NCBI RefSeq assembly: GCF_001039355.2
Contig: NW_019773572.1
Coordinates: forward strand, 53,162-82,453
Direction of reading: 5' to 3'
DNA: 29,292 nt
Source of the DNA: Lingula anatina
Lineage: Eukaryota; Brachiopoda; Lingulata; Lingulida; Lingulidae
A program made the translations under genes and the position numbers. Below, in pieces: positions 16,586-28,449 of this stretch (positions within the stretch are counted from its first letter, which is position 1; every line of letters begins with the position of its first letter). The notes under the pieces were generated by a model. That model did no database searches, was not told the origin of the DNA, and worked only from the letters and a program-made list of their open reading frames with translations.

Positions 16586-17077
16586 TGTAAGACGTAAATT
16601 TGCCCGGATGGCCTTGATTGCCAGAAATAGTTTCACTCAGTACTTTTACCACTATTCATTCGAACCAATGGTTATAATCGAGTTTTCTGCTTGAAAGGAA
16701 TTAAGTTCAAATACCAGATTCTGACCGTCAGTTCTGAACTCTCGAAATGAGGCATAGTCTGTTTATGATTCTGAAAATATGGTGTGTGGAGTGGGGACGT
16801 GGGGGTGTGTCTTGGAGACGGCTTTCTCGCTATGCTCCAGATCTTGCTTTCCTGAAATCGAATAAGTCATGATTTTTATGTATATTATTGAGTCACTGAA
16901 TATTCATCTTCATATTTGTTATCTTGTTATAACCAGTAGAAAAATTACGATATGAAAGGCAAATAAAGCCTTAAACAATATAACGTCGACACAGATAATA
17001 CATAAAAAATACATTTTTCACAGGAAAAGTTTAAACTTTATGCACATTTACAGTCCAAGTTTAATGTAGAAACAGCG

Positions 17078-17078
<1 letters not shown>
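16586..17078. other. No supported gene
   Basis: No splice-bounded frame or recognised repeat. A G/T-rich patch lies at 16780-16815. Confidence 0.45.

Positions 17079-17137
<59 letters not shown>
17079..17137. repeat. (TC)n microsatellite
   Basis: Nearly pure tc dinucleotides with two ttt interruptions. The minus-strand frame across it (ERERER...) is an artefact. Confidence 0.97.
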
Positions 17138-17142
<5 letters not shown>

Positions 17143-18816
17143 GATACAAAGTTGTATTTTGACATTAGAGGATACAAAGAAAAATGACATAGTTACTGTA
17201 GGTGCAGAGGAATAGGTGTAGTCTGATTGTGACTTTATTGCTTTTGCATGCGAGGGCGTGCGCACGCTCGAGAGAGTATCTATTTAACGTTAGATTGTGG
17301 TATTAAGCTACAACGTGATTTCTTTGACTTTCATTTGAAAAAACTTGATTTTATGACCTACTCTACGTAGGCCCTACATATTTGCAGCGGTCAACAGCTT
17401 GTCACATCTAGCACATTTCCGTTAATTCTGTGGTTGTCGTCACAACCATGTTGAGACAGGACAGACACCAGAATATACCGAGTATATGAAAAGTTGTTTT
17501 TACGTATGGACCGAGCCCCCTATGCTAAAATATCATTTCTCGGGGAAATAAAATACAATCGCTTTAAATGTCATTTCTTTTATAAAATAAAATATAATGT
17601 CATTTGAGTGTTGTATGTCGAATAATCATGTGATATATGATGTGTTGAAGACGTGTATATGGAAGAGTACTGACCGGTTGAAATAACTGGAGGATATTAG
17701 CGAGGTATACTTAATTGTTACCATTCGTGCATAATAACTGGTTATTAACTGGTATATTGAAGTATTGGCAATTGCAATCGCAACCTCCCTCACATAATCC
17801 CAGCAGTCGAATTAAAACTGGCGGCGAATGAATATGTGTAAATTTAAAAAAATACTTCTCCATTCATATCAAAACCTCTGGAGATATCGCGTTGTCTTTT
17901 GGCGTAGTCACTGTATTACACCCATACTAATTTATTAATGTAATGATTGACGAGTGTTTATATATTTCATTCAGGCGTAGATAAGGTGAGCTGAAAACTT
18001 GGTTTTAATCTCTTTTTTAAACAGCTCTCAAAAGTTCATCATTTTTCTCCAATGAACAAAGCTTATGCTAAGTTATTTTCACCTCACCTGTGATAAAATA
18101 GACCGCACTACATGTAGTGTGTTTCAACAGCTAGTGATAATACACATATTTTAAACTACGCAAATAGAGATTTCCTTTGTATTCTCCCGCTCAAATTTAT
18201 ACTTCTGAGGGCCGTGGCTCTCTTCGACAGCTTTAGTTAGCATCTGAGTGTTAATCTGAGTGTTTTAACAGTGAGTGTGTTAATCTGAGTGTTTTAATCA
18301 AAATTAAAAAAAACTGCATGCTTAAAAGTTAAAATTTTGAATAAAATACGTGCTCTATCAGGGAACCAGTGCAACTGTTTTAAAATAGGTGTGATATGAG
18401 TCTCCCTGGGTTAAAAGACGCGATGATTTTTTTTTTGATTCGCTGCAGTTTTTCATTCTTTCTTCGGTACAGCCATAGGGTGCAGAGATGCAGTAGTCTA
18501 ATAATTTTATTATTTTTTATTGCGTTAATATCTAGATGCGTATTTCATATTAGAGATATTAGAAATTGTTGTTTTGTCAAACGTTGGCCTTACTAACGTA
18601 TCGAACCCCTCAAGCTTGATGTGGTTTTGGGCTTCAATAAGGGTGACAGCTGTACGTGAACATCTGTACGTGAACAGCTCTTATAGTTTGAAGAAAGCCA
18701 TTAACTTTACTGTTTTCTTCGTATTCGTCTATCACTTTATTTATAATAAATCATTAATCATATGGTACCAAATCGCAATTTGATTGGTGCATTTGCTAAC
18801 AATACAGAACGTGTAC
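17138..18816. other. No supported gene
   Basis: AT-rich. It contains a short tandem (ttaatctgagtgttttaa twice near 18250-18298) and a doubled ctgtacgtgaaca near 18650-18675. The open frames at 18396-18783 have no splice or homology support. Confidence 0.45.
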
Positions 18817-18843
18817 ACGCGCGCGCGCACACACACACAAACA
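18817..18843. repeat. (CG)n/(CA)n microsatellite
   Basis: acacgcgcgcgcgcacacacacaca; the alternating purine-pyrimidine run has Z-DNA-forming potential. Confidence 0.9.
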
Positions 18844-19018
18844 CATGCATTTATCAAACAATATTAACAAAGATGAGAAAACTGTATGCATCAAAATATA
18901 TTTTATTACACAGATAAAAATATTAAAGCATCGTATATCAACAAATAATTCGCTTATTATTTTATGTCCATAAAATTATAAATCTCAAAGAAAATACCGA
19001 TTGCAGCATTTCTGTTTA

Positions 19019-19033
19019 CCTCCAGATGGCGCT
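19019..19033 (+). promoter_or_regulatory. CTCF-like binding motif
   Basis: cctccagatggcgct agrees at 14 of 15 positions with the bilaterian CTCF core CCASCAGRKGGCGCT; only the third base differs. A motif match alone is not proof of binding. Confidence 0.3.
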
Positions 19034-19308
19034 ATCGTGAGCTCTAGTTGGTCAAACATAACAAAAACTGCTCAGATATTAAAATCATTGAACCATATTC
19101 AGTCATATGAAGATAGCCAGTGACCTACATAATGTCGTTTCAATTTGGGTGGATAAGGATCTGAGGTTAATTTTCGTCTAGCATTATTTGAAATATACTG
19201 AACACAAACTCGTCCAATGTATTTTTAATGTTGTAAAGTACAAATGAAGTTCCATCCGTAAAATACTGGTGAGAGTTGAAAAGGAAAGACGGCAACTTCA
19301 GCCTGCCA

Positions 19309-19360
19309 CCGCCCCCTACCATGAATGTAATGGGATAGACAGCCTGGAAGGAGACGTCAC
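19309..19360 (-). promoter_or_regulatory. Second, weaker CTCF-like motif (reverse) and CRE half-site
   Basis: ccgccccctacc at 19309-19320 fits the reverse CTCF core at 11 of 14 positions. gacgtcac at 19353-19360 is a CRE/ATF-type site, and an ETS-like aggaagtg follows near 19381. Together with the site at 19019 this could be a small regulatory patch. Confidence 0.2.
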
Positions 19361-19399
19361 TTCATCAGTGCTGAGTGATCAGGAAGTGGAGCGAAGGCG

Positions 19400-21122
19400 G
19401 CCTAGATATTAAGTATGAGAATATCGTAATTTCAGTCACATCAATGTAATGTTTTAAGAAATCAATGTTAGATATTTGGCGATAAGTAAATTGTGATCTA
19501 TTTTTGAGACGTATTTTGGCGCCCATTTGCTTAAAAGTGGTGTTGACCATTTCTTAACATTTTCCCCACGTACGGTACCATTATTTCCTCCTTCACTTCA
19601 TCTCATCGCGTCTCATGAAACAGAAAAATGCAGTTGCCCTTCATGTTCAATATTTTGGACTTCATCGGTAGAAATAGTAGTGGCAGTAGAAGTTTACCGT
19701 GAGAAATGGCCAAGGAGGGGAAAATGCTGTGAAATGACTTGTGAGAATAAGGCTATTGACATGTTGATGTTTAGTGAGCAGTTATTAGTTCAATTAATGA
19801 ATATTATATATATAGGTAGAGCAACAAATGTCCATTTCCGAAGTAAAGGACATAATTCAATTATTAAGGAGGTATAGTAAAATATTTCCATTTTGAATAT
19901 TGGCAAGATTTCATAAATCAAGATTTAATATTTCATTTCATTTAAATGTATGAGCTAAGTTGTATTGATTATAAGATGAATCCTTCAAGACATAGGGGAG
20001 AAATGATAGCCCGAAATGCTGTTTGGAACAGATTTGAAAAGGCTCTGTCTAAAGGTGTCTTTTGCGTGTTTTATATCATATAACATCTCGAATTTGAGAT
20101 CTCTTGAGAATTAAATGTAGTATATCTAAACATGGTCATATATCAGAATGCATGGTCATTAGTTACAAAATTATTTGCTTTTTTTGATAATCCGCCCCTA
20201 TGCATTGAAATATGTTCTATACTATCGTAGTTATATGTTTGTCGCCGTGAAATTTGTGAAATAGTACTATTGGCTGTATTCTTCAGCAAGACAGCACGTC
20301 GCGACTTTCTAGTTTAGATTGCGAATTAAGTGCGCAAAAAAATCCAATTTTATCTCGGTTTAAAGCCAAATCTTTTTCTGTGGTATAAATAAGCAATTTC
20401 ACCTAAATCACCAAAGGACACATTATCAAAAACGTTGATAATTTCTACGGTGTCGAATTCTTAATTTCTGTTTTTACCGGCGTGACTATATTCTTCAGTC
20501 TCATTCTTCAATTGGACTGAAATCTAGACTGACGCTCATTGCGTGTCTTTCTTTTAATGTTCAGATGAGAAAAAAGGCATATCGTGTCTTACAATTAGAG
20601 TATTTGCTGTCTTGTTGAGTAAGAGATGTAATTTTACGAATCAATTTCGATTATTTTGTTTTACTAGTGAAGTATGTAGAATTTACAAATTTCGATTTCC
20701 ATTTGCGAAAATTCCCTTCTTAAAAAGCTGATTTGATGCATGTAAATACCTATCACAGGATAGAAAAGAAACTTCTTTCTTTTTTAGTATTTATCTCTGA
20801 ATGTAGTTCTTACAATGAAAATGGATATAGCAAATGTAAGAAACATTGAGATCTCTTCCTTGGATTTTAATCCAGATTTCATAGATGAACATGTAGTTTG
20901 TTTTCTATATAGTTTTCTATATAAGGGATATTTTTCCCTTTATAATCTATTGTTGATTATTCTTTCAATTTTGTTAATAGCTGGGCTTTTGACACGTTTT
21001 TTGCCAAACATAACGAAAGTGTGTTCATTTTTTTTCTTCTCAACGATACGCGTCCGACTTAAAGAAGGCGTTCAATTTTAAACAGAGCATTTTATAAATA
21101 TCTAATTTTTTTGTTATATAGA
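19400..21122. other. No supported gene
   Basis: Open frames at 19527-19877 (116 codons) and 20815-21081 (88 codons, hydrophobic) have AT-driven composition, no recognisable domain and no convincing splice context. Confidence 0.4.
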
Positions 21123-21280
21123 AAAAAAACACTGGTGGATCAAGGATATTTGAATGGGATCATATGTTGACCTTTGGGGCGAGATGGAGTATTTGGAGGA
21201 CTTGATCACGTGAGTCCAGAAAGGGTCGCTCTCCACGGGGGAGGGGGAGGGGGGGAGACTAGACCCACCAATGTTTTTTT
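21123..21280. mobile_element. Small inverted-repeat element with G-rich core, 158 bp
   Basis: aaaaaaacactggtggatc (21123-21141) and the complement of aaaaaaacattggtgggtc (21262-21280) form 19-bp terminal inverted repeats with two mismatches. Between them lies a G-rich tract (cacgggggagggggaggggg, from about 21236) that could form a G-quadruplex. No target duplication was identified. Confidence 0.5.
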
Positions 21281-21589
21281 CAGTTGAAATATTTTGTTTG
21301 TGTCATTTAAATAAAACATAAGACAATTAGTGCGGTAGATAGTTTATTTGTCAAATCGTATAGATAAAAATGTTAGGTTTGTTACACCTGTAAGTGAGTT
21401 TAAATGCAGACATCAATCATATTCTTTCAGATACTCTAACCCTTTTAAACTTGCAGTAATAAAAAAAACTTAAGACAATGATGTTTTAAAGATACATGTC
21501 TTATAAATAATCGAATAAATAGCAATTTGTTTTGCTCTTAATAAAACACTTATTGAATATACAAAATGTGTTAGTGTTTTTACTGACGA
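21281..21589. other. No supported gene
   Basis: AT-rich non-coding sequence. Confidence 0.45.
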
Positions 21590-21990
21590 CCACATGGCTT
21601 AGTGGTAGCCTGGGTTTGGGGTTCGATTCCTGGCTCGGGCACTTTGGAATTACAAAGGGTTGCTATTAAATTTTTCCTTTGGTTACTATAAGAAGAAAGT
21701 CTACCCGGGGAGGGTGGGTGGGAACACTTAGAGAAGTAGGTAACACGCTTGCCTCTGAGTCAGAAGGTCCCCAGTTCAATTCCTGGCGCTTCTAGGTCCC
21801 AGCAAATTACCTTTTGCAAAAATAATCCCGAACAAACAATATGAACAAGTACAAGAGGATCGTGCGAATAACTATAAGCAAGTTGAGGCAGTGGCTCAGT
21901 AGGTAAGGCGACAGACCAAGAAAGAGAAAACGACGACTGTCTAAGTGGATAACCAAAGGTTCGAGTCGAGCTGAAGAAAAGAAAGTTGGA
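21590..21990 (+). repeat. Cluster of three tRNA-like (SINE-type) modules
   Basis: Module 1: box A tggcttagtgg (21595-21605) and box B ggttcgattcc (21620-21630), with the anticodon arm missing. Module 2: taggtaacacgcttgcct with box B agttcaattcc (21773-21783). Module 3: gtggctcagtaggtaaggcg, box A tggctcagtagg (21892-21903), then gacag/ctgtc as a possible anticodon stem around a long loop, and box B ggttcgagtcg (21958-21968). The wide spacing and taaggcg of module 3 suggest a Leu/Ser-type tRNA origin. All three are decayed. Poly-A or LINE-like tails were not recognised. Confidence 0.55.
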
Positions 21991-22404
21991 AATGAACATG
22001 TGAAACTTTTTACATTTTGAAACTACATCTATTACAACTTTTATGTACGTTTATTATAACAAATACAAGCAATTGCACCATACAGATGTATGCAAAAACC
22101 GAACATTACGTTTTGGCTCTACATATAAAGCAATTTTCAGAACGACTTCGCATTTCGAGGTGTAAATCAAGCCTAAATACAACTTTCCATGACAAAATAT
22201 GTGGGAGGTTCTATGCATTTTGAAAATTGTCGCTCATTCATTTTGGTTGAAGATTGGAAGTGATATATTTTACAACTATCGTTCAAAGTTGAAATTGGCA
22301 TATTTGTCTTATGACTGATGGGAAATTTCACCGAGGGACAATTTTTTCCAAATTCAAGATTAGTAACGACATCCAAAATTCAAAATGCATACGATCTCAT
22401 GTAA
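21991..22404. other. No supported gene
   Basis: AT-rich; the overlapping opposite frames lack domain or splice support. Confidence 0.4.
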
Positions 22405-22440
22405 GCCGGGCCCGTAGCCAGGGGGGTTTGGGGGGTTCAA
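22405..22440. repeat. G-rich repeat fragment 'gggcccgtagccagggggg'
   Basis: Reads gccgggcccgtagccagggg, then a ggtttggggggttcaa run. I associate this sequence from memory with a transposon end common in marine invertebrate genomes. No matching second end was found here, so it is listed as a fragment. Confidence 0.3.
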
Positions 22441-25400
22441 AAAAAACTTTTTGCTGGGAAAAGTTCCACTCTGGGTAAAATTCAATCTAGGTACATGAGG
22501 ATTTTATGGTAAAAGGTCCGCCATGCTGATGATTGCACACAACACCAAACAGCAGCCAAACATTATTCAGTTCTGTAATTTGATGAATGCATTTCTCATA
22601 GATAAATGAATAAGTACCTATATTTTGCGTCATTTTCCCCTCTTTAAATCTTAAAATAGGATTTAGGTGGCACAATTTTGAGTGAACACTTAAATTTACG
22701 CGTCGTGCGAATCAAGAACAGCATGAAGACATGGTCAGTTTACAACCTTATCTCAGTCATAGTAATTTTTGATAATAATATGTAAAGAAAATTGAAAAGG
22801 TTATGGAACAGTTTACTTAAAGTAACTAAGCACATTTACTCAGAAAATGCTTATTAAATCAACGGTCTCCGGTGTTCAGAGATCAAGAAACGTTCAACAA
22901 CAATAACCCAACAGCACGTGCAGGACTGGCATCTAATCTTCCATTTTCTTCACAATCACCCCTTGATCCCGACCGAAAAATAGAATAAGAAAGTACCGGG
23001 TACAAGAACAACATAAAAAGAAACACGCGACAACTAGTTATCGATACGAATTTGACAAGAGTTTCTCAAAATATTGAGTTGAATAAGGATGCGAAAAATG
23101 CTAATCCAACACACGCATTTTAATTGACAAAAGATGCCAAAAGGAACATTTTTCTACAATCCATTTTTGTGAACATCAAACATTTCCTCTTTGTTTTGCA
23201 GGCGAAAGGTCAATTTCCCTTCTGTAATAATAAAAACATTAATTTCGAAAAAAAAACTGCCCCAACCCCTGGTTTGGTCTTCGGAAAACACAAACATTTG
23301 TACCCCCATCCAGCAAACCAATGTATGTGTCACTGATCAGACAGACTTTACCAAAACACCGGAAACGATTCTTTCTTAGCATGCGCCATAACAGCATATT
23401 CACAATTTTATAATAATTCGTTTCAATACGTGTGGACATTTCTGCAATAACTTGAGCACAATTTACAATTTCATACCGCTGTTATTTTTTAAGTGTAATG
23501 ATTTGTATTACAGCGTTTGTTGTTAATTAAATATTTACATCTTGTTCACTTCTTCAAATGAACCCACAATAAAAGATTCCTGTATGCATTTCTAAGAATG
23601 GAGTTGCCACATTTGTTTCTTTTCAAAAGTTAACTTCACTAAAATAAATATTTGTATCCAATTTGATAAACATGCAAATTGTCTTATTACATATTTGTCC
23701 ACACATATTTTACAGTCAAACAGAAAACCAGTCGTGTCAGCATAGTGTTCTACCTGGACATCACCTAAAGTGATAATTCTACAATATTTTTTTATCATTT
23801 TTCGTTTTCATGCATCGCTTAAGCACAAAAATGATTTCAACGACGTTATTTCTGTTTGAAGAGCACCCCATAAGTGTCGTTTCAGGTTCGAGAACTGGTG
23901 AGTATAAACAAAAAATATAAACAAATTACAATAAATATGTCATGTGTGAATAGAGAGCTGTGCTACAACTTAGTAACATACCTCAAGTAATAAACTAGTG
24001 ACGTGCAAGGTTGACGCTTGGATTTAGTCCATTTATATCAGAAGTTTCATGAATAAAACACTCTTTACATGCTGTACTGCATTTGATGCACGTTCTGGTG
24101 CAGAATATTACAACACAATACAAACATTACATTTCAAACCAAATCAAATGTTAACCCTGCAAATTAAGTATAAGACAAACTTCGGCAAGTGAGACAATCT
24201 TGACATGGGTACGGGCGCTGTCGAACACGAAGTTGATATCTTTGTTGGGGGGCGAATACATTATCATAAACTGGAATTAAATGAAAATGAATTAAATTAA
24301 ACAAAATTCACATTCAAGAGACGGTATCTAAATGTTTTATAAAGAAGAATATAACCATTATAGCAATCCATTTCGGAATTCACGACGAAATATAAAAATC
24401 ATATTATATAAATATATATATTAAACAACACATTCTATGCAACCACGAACTAAATTTAAAGCAATATTATTGCTTTTATAAAGTTTACTCTAAAAAAGGA
24501 GACACTTGATTATTTGAAAAAAATGCTATGGTTAGGAATCAGGGGGCACCCAATAAAGAGCTACATATACAGTCACCTGCCTTGTCGTCTTGCTTTGTTT
24601 AAGATGGAATAACATGTCTCCGGACAACTGGAATAATCTTCTTGCTTCTTTATTGGCAAGTGAGTTCCCTCTAGAAAATAATAACAAAAAATAAGCTATT
24701 TTACTTCAAGCTCACTTTGGACTTCAAGGAGAAAGTGACGTTCACGTCATTTACATGCCCCCATGGTCAATACGATTTCAATATAAAATGTACCTTTTTG
24801 GGGAAATGTCATCCACACATAATCAGAAGTGTAATCTTATATTATCTCTACGGTACTTACAACAGATTACTGCAGTTTCAGTGGCAGAATTTCGGCCTAC
24901 ATGTGGAAATTGTAGCAGTGAGACTCCCTTCTTTTCCAACTGACCTTGGTTCCATCTGAATACCTCTCAGCAAAGTGACGTGCTCACCTGGTTTACATAA
25001 TAATGCATAGTTCACCACCCTCCGTACAGAGACCTCGATTTACGCATTGGTCTTTGTTATGTGATAGGGCACTATTATAAATTCCGATCTCGGGAAGGCG
25101 ATTCGGCTTAACTAAAATTATAACAGCAAAACACGCTTTATCAGATATCAAAAATTATATCAAGTGACCAGTGGCAGCAATCAGATTTCGCTGGTAGAGT
25201 GAATGAACCCAATAAAAATCAATCGAATGTGTTAGAGAAGACAAGATGCGACTTTTATCCAATCTAAAAAGTTACATCTCGCGGCAAATCCCATTAGGTC
25301 ATATCTCAATTCCAAATGAATGAGGTTGTTATCATAATCATTACCAGTACAACGCAGTTTAAACATTCAGACGTATATTACTCAATTACTATATATTGTT

Positions 25401-26266
25401 TACCATAGATTTGTGGAGCCGAAAGGTTTGTACATGTAAATGTAACGTTTTTTTATGCTTACTGGTTTATTCTATTCGCTGTTCAAATAACTGTATACAA
25501 ACAGTAAGCACAACTAGAATAGAATACTGTTTTATTATGGTCATAAGGGTATACCTCGGCCATATTATGGAACAATTTGTTAATAAGATAGCACGTTTCC
25601 ACATGGCAAAAATTTATAATAAAATAGAAAATAACAATGACAATAGTAATAACAGATTAAGTATCAATTAAATAAATAATAATCATCACATTTTCTTTTT
25701 TCGAAAGCTTGCACCAATTTTTTACGCGACGCTGGTAATCTCTATAAAGCACACGTTTTGTGACACGAGTTTGCTCAAAGAACAACACTCTCTTCCAGTT
25801 TTGCACCGTGTTTAACCATCTGCAGTGCTGACATGATAGCCAGTCCGGGTCCCGTGGACTCGTCAGTAACAAATCGCTTTATTTTGGGCGCTTTCACTAT
25901 GAGAAACCACAGACTCCCGAAACATAGTCAAGAACGGATATAACGCTGATAATCCAAGTACTCGTGTTTTATAAGAGTGGGTCTTAGATATACTTTTTCC
26001 AAGCACAAGTCCACTGCAGATTTTGGTCAACCAGTTTCACTCCTAGGTTTAAGGTGCTCATTTCCAGCGCCAAGGCGTTGATGGATTAGGTGAATAGGTG
26101 CCACTTAAATCTTTGCCAATGAAATCAAAGGGTTTCTAGGTCTTTAAAAGCTAAGAAGTCTGTCGCTATTATTTATGAGACTATTTTAATAAAAATATAC
26201 ACATTTATGTGATCGGATTCACCGGAATCCGTTTGGTTTATCCACTGCAATGTTCGTATTCTCAAG
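22441..26266. other. Long stretch without a supported gene
   Basis: Short open segments near 22842-22989, 23203-23379 and 24613-24658 have some splice-like borders but no partner exons or recognised domains (see rejected items). The rest is AT-rich with no tandem structure. Confidence 0.4.
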
Positions 26267-26496
26267 TTAATATATGATCCGTTTATTAATGAGAACGCTT
26301 TCCAGTTTTCTTATACAAGCGAACAAGCTTTTCTCTCTGTAATTCATAGTCCTGCCCTTAGTCTCAGAATCCATTTCAGTCTCAGTAACAGTATAAGAGC
26401 AGCCTTCGTCACTTTCTTCAGCATCTCCCTCGGAAATGATAGAGTTATTGGCGCCGGTGTAGTACTGTAACTTTGCGATTTGCTCTTGTATGGAAT
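26267..26496 (-). CDS. Candidate 3'-terminal coding exon of an unrecognised gene
   Basis: The minus-strand acceptor ccaaatttcag is followed at 26496 by an open frame to a stop at 26267 (76 codons; one codon split with an upstream exon). The peptide starts (D)SIQEQIAKLQYYTGANNS. It has an acidic middle (EGDAEESDEGCSYTVTETEM) and ends in KLESVLINKRIIY. Codon use is less AT-driven than chance frames nearby, and ESDEG/TETEMDSET looks like a real disordered acidic tail. Upstream on this strand lies repeat family A, so other exons would be more than 850 bp away; none was found. It could be a pseudogene fragment. Confidence 0.28.
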
Positions 26497-26519
26497 CTGA
26501 AATTTGGAGTGAGGTATAT

Positions 26520-27370
26520 TGCAAAACATGGCAGCAAAACTGTCAAATGTACGACCAAAAAGCAAAAAATAATAATGCACAAAATAGGTTACTTTCAATT
26601 TTGAAGTAATAATATATTATGCTAAACTGCAAAGTCAACATCAAATTTTAGTTATGCACAACAAGTAATACCAATGTAAGTAAAATGTGTAACAAGAATA
26701 AGGCTTCAGGCCCATGAGAGTTCAAATTCACATTTTGAAAATCCCAGAATGAGCTTGAGAAAAATAAAATTTTCACAAGAAATGCATAAATAGGCAGGCA
26801 AAACAAGGCAGCTCCATTCTGAGATTCTGAACGTAGTGAATGATTGAATCTGACAAACTGCAATGATACAAGTTTACTTCTATTTTAAACACTTTATTAA
26901 ACAATACAACTAACAATATTGGTAAGATGCAGAAAATGTCAAAAGAACACTTTTACATATCTAATTAGTTCGATAATGAGACTGTTTAACATGCCTAAGA
27001 ACTGAATCCAAGGAAAAACCACATATATACATTACATATATACATTACATCATCAAAACTTATTTTTGAACTTGATCTGTATATTTGTCCTTTAGTCAAG
27101 TTTTAAAGCAAAATATGACAGTTTCCATGATATCTGTATTACGGCAGATAAAATATGCTGAAAAAAGCAAAAAACAGCATTACTTTTGATCATGCCAATT
27201 TTTTTACCCGACCCGTGTTTTATGAATATACATCTGTTCCCCAAGTTTGAAGATAAAAAGTAAAATGGCTTTCCACTTAACGTGTTATTACTAAAAGTGC
27301 ACAGTGAAGGCAATGGCAGATACAGGTGATGGCTTCGTGTTCAGACACATCTGTGACTGTACATAAAAAG
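26520..27370 (+). repeat. Hairpin-ended repeat element, most complete copy (copy 3)
   Basis: Family A sequence (attctgagattctgaac, gaatgattgaatctgacaaa, gtttaacatgcctaagaa) runs into one 161-bp-type unit (gctgaaaaaagcaaaaaaca, about 27157). Then come acaggtgatggc and the palindrome at 27336-27365 (cgtgttcagacaca / tgtgactgtacata, partly decayed), followed by aaaaa. The 240 bp at its left end are the inverted partner of 6608-6850. Confidence 0.7.
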
Positions 27371-27399
27371 TTGTAGGAAGGGTTCTGTTATACTTGTAT

Positions 27400-27605
27400 C
27401 ATGTGACTTCAGTTATTATATTTGAATTTTTCGATGATAAACTTTCACCAAACCAGTTGGATAAACAGTATAATTACAGCACTCTTGTGGGACACTAAGT
27501 TACCTGGACTTGGAAACTAATACTGTACTGGTACTTTCTTTATCTTATTTTCAGAACAGTGTTGAAAGGCACAAAATGGTTAGAATTTCTTTTATTCCAG
27601 CTAAA
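27400..27605. repeat. Diverged dispersed repeat, partner at 12840-13045
   Basis: See 12840-13045. Here it starts about 30 bp after the terminal palindrome of repeat copy 3. Confidence 0.4.
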
Positions 27606-28449
27606 GTGCAAGGAAAAAAATAAAAACAATATTCCTTTCTTATTCATCAATGTGTTTTTATTGGTAATATCCATTTCATACAGTTTTAACTAAAAATAAT
27701 GATGACTATTGCTTTTCAGATCTTTATGTTGCATGACAATTCTACATTTATAATACATAAATGATAATCCTAAGCCATAAAAGTCATCAAAACATCTAAA
27801 ATACATTTTCAAGAACTGTGATGAAATTGAAACCAATAAATATATGTGATAAAACCATATGTTTACTTAAAAGATCAGGTACACAATAACAAAAACTGGA
27901 ACGTCTTAAGACTTTTTAAATGTCATTTTCAATGAATCAAATAAACAATATTTATATAAATTAGAACAATACATTTTGTACATGTATTCATGTTCCCATG
28001 GAAATTCATCTGTACTGTGTTCATATTTTATACAAAAAATATAGTCTCAAACAGCTGAGGCTTGAGGTTGCTGCAATTAAGTGTACCCTCTCTCTAACTG
28101 CTGTATGTGATGGATACACTGTTAAGTGCTTTCTTTGCGATTAACTCTAGTGAAACTAAAGACACAACTATCATTCCCACTAAGACTGTGCTGTTAAAGA
28201 AAAAGTCAATGTTCTCTTTTAAAACATTGCATTACCTTGATGGGTTGATGTGAATAAATATCTAAAACGTAACAGTCAGTGTATCAGTGACTTATTAGCA
28301 GTGAAAAACTGGGATAATTTCATTTATTCAGTACCCTTCAATACCAGTTTGTATGCATGTGTTGTGGATATCAGTGTTATTGAATACCCAGGTTCTACAT
28401 GATATTGTTATTCACTGCAGAATTTACAGTTAAAAGAGACTGGGATAAG
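27606..28449. other. No supported gene
   Basis: AT-rich. A minus-strand aataaa (tttatt at 27657) could be a polyadenylation signal of a gene further right, but nothing else supports it. Confidence 0.35.

Noticed and set aside
17038-17265. 75-codon minus-strand frame with EREREKERER
   Set aside because: Translation of the TC microsatellite at 17079-17137.
19527-19877. 116-codon + frame downstream of the CTCF-like patch
   Set aside because: No recognisable domain, no splice context and an abrupt end; kept only as a chance ORF.
20815-21081. 88-codon hydrophobic + frame that could be a small membrane protein
   Set aside because: The composition follows from T-rich DNA; no splice sites, no promoter and no recognised motif. 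Considered as a missing YIF1 membrane exon, but it lacks the family pattern.
22842-22989. Short + frame (LNQRSPVFRDQETFNNNN...) after a good acceptor acatttactcag, ending in a stop
   Set aside because: It looks coding-like, but two overlapping frames are open, there is no partner exon and no family was recognised.
23203-23379. Possible exon after the strong acceptor ctctttgttttgcag
   Set aside because: Two frames are open, no donor or polyadenylation signal is placed convincingly, and nothing is recognised in the peptide.
24613-24658. Possible first exon MSPDNWNNLLASLLA with donor caa/gtgagt
   Set aside because: Only 15 codons, no promoter signal and no second exon found; the splice site could be chance.
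25657-25872. 71-codon minus frame rich in Trp, Arg and Lys
   Set aside because: It lies downstream of the stop of the candidate exon at 26267, has no convincing acceptor and no recognised motif.
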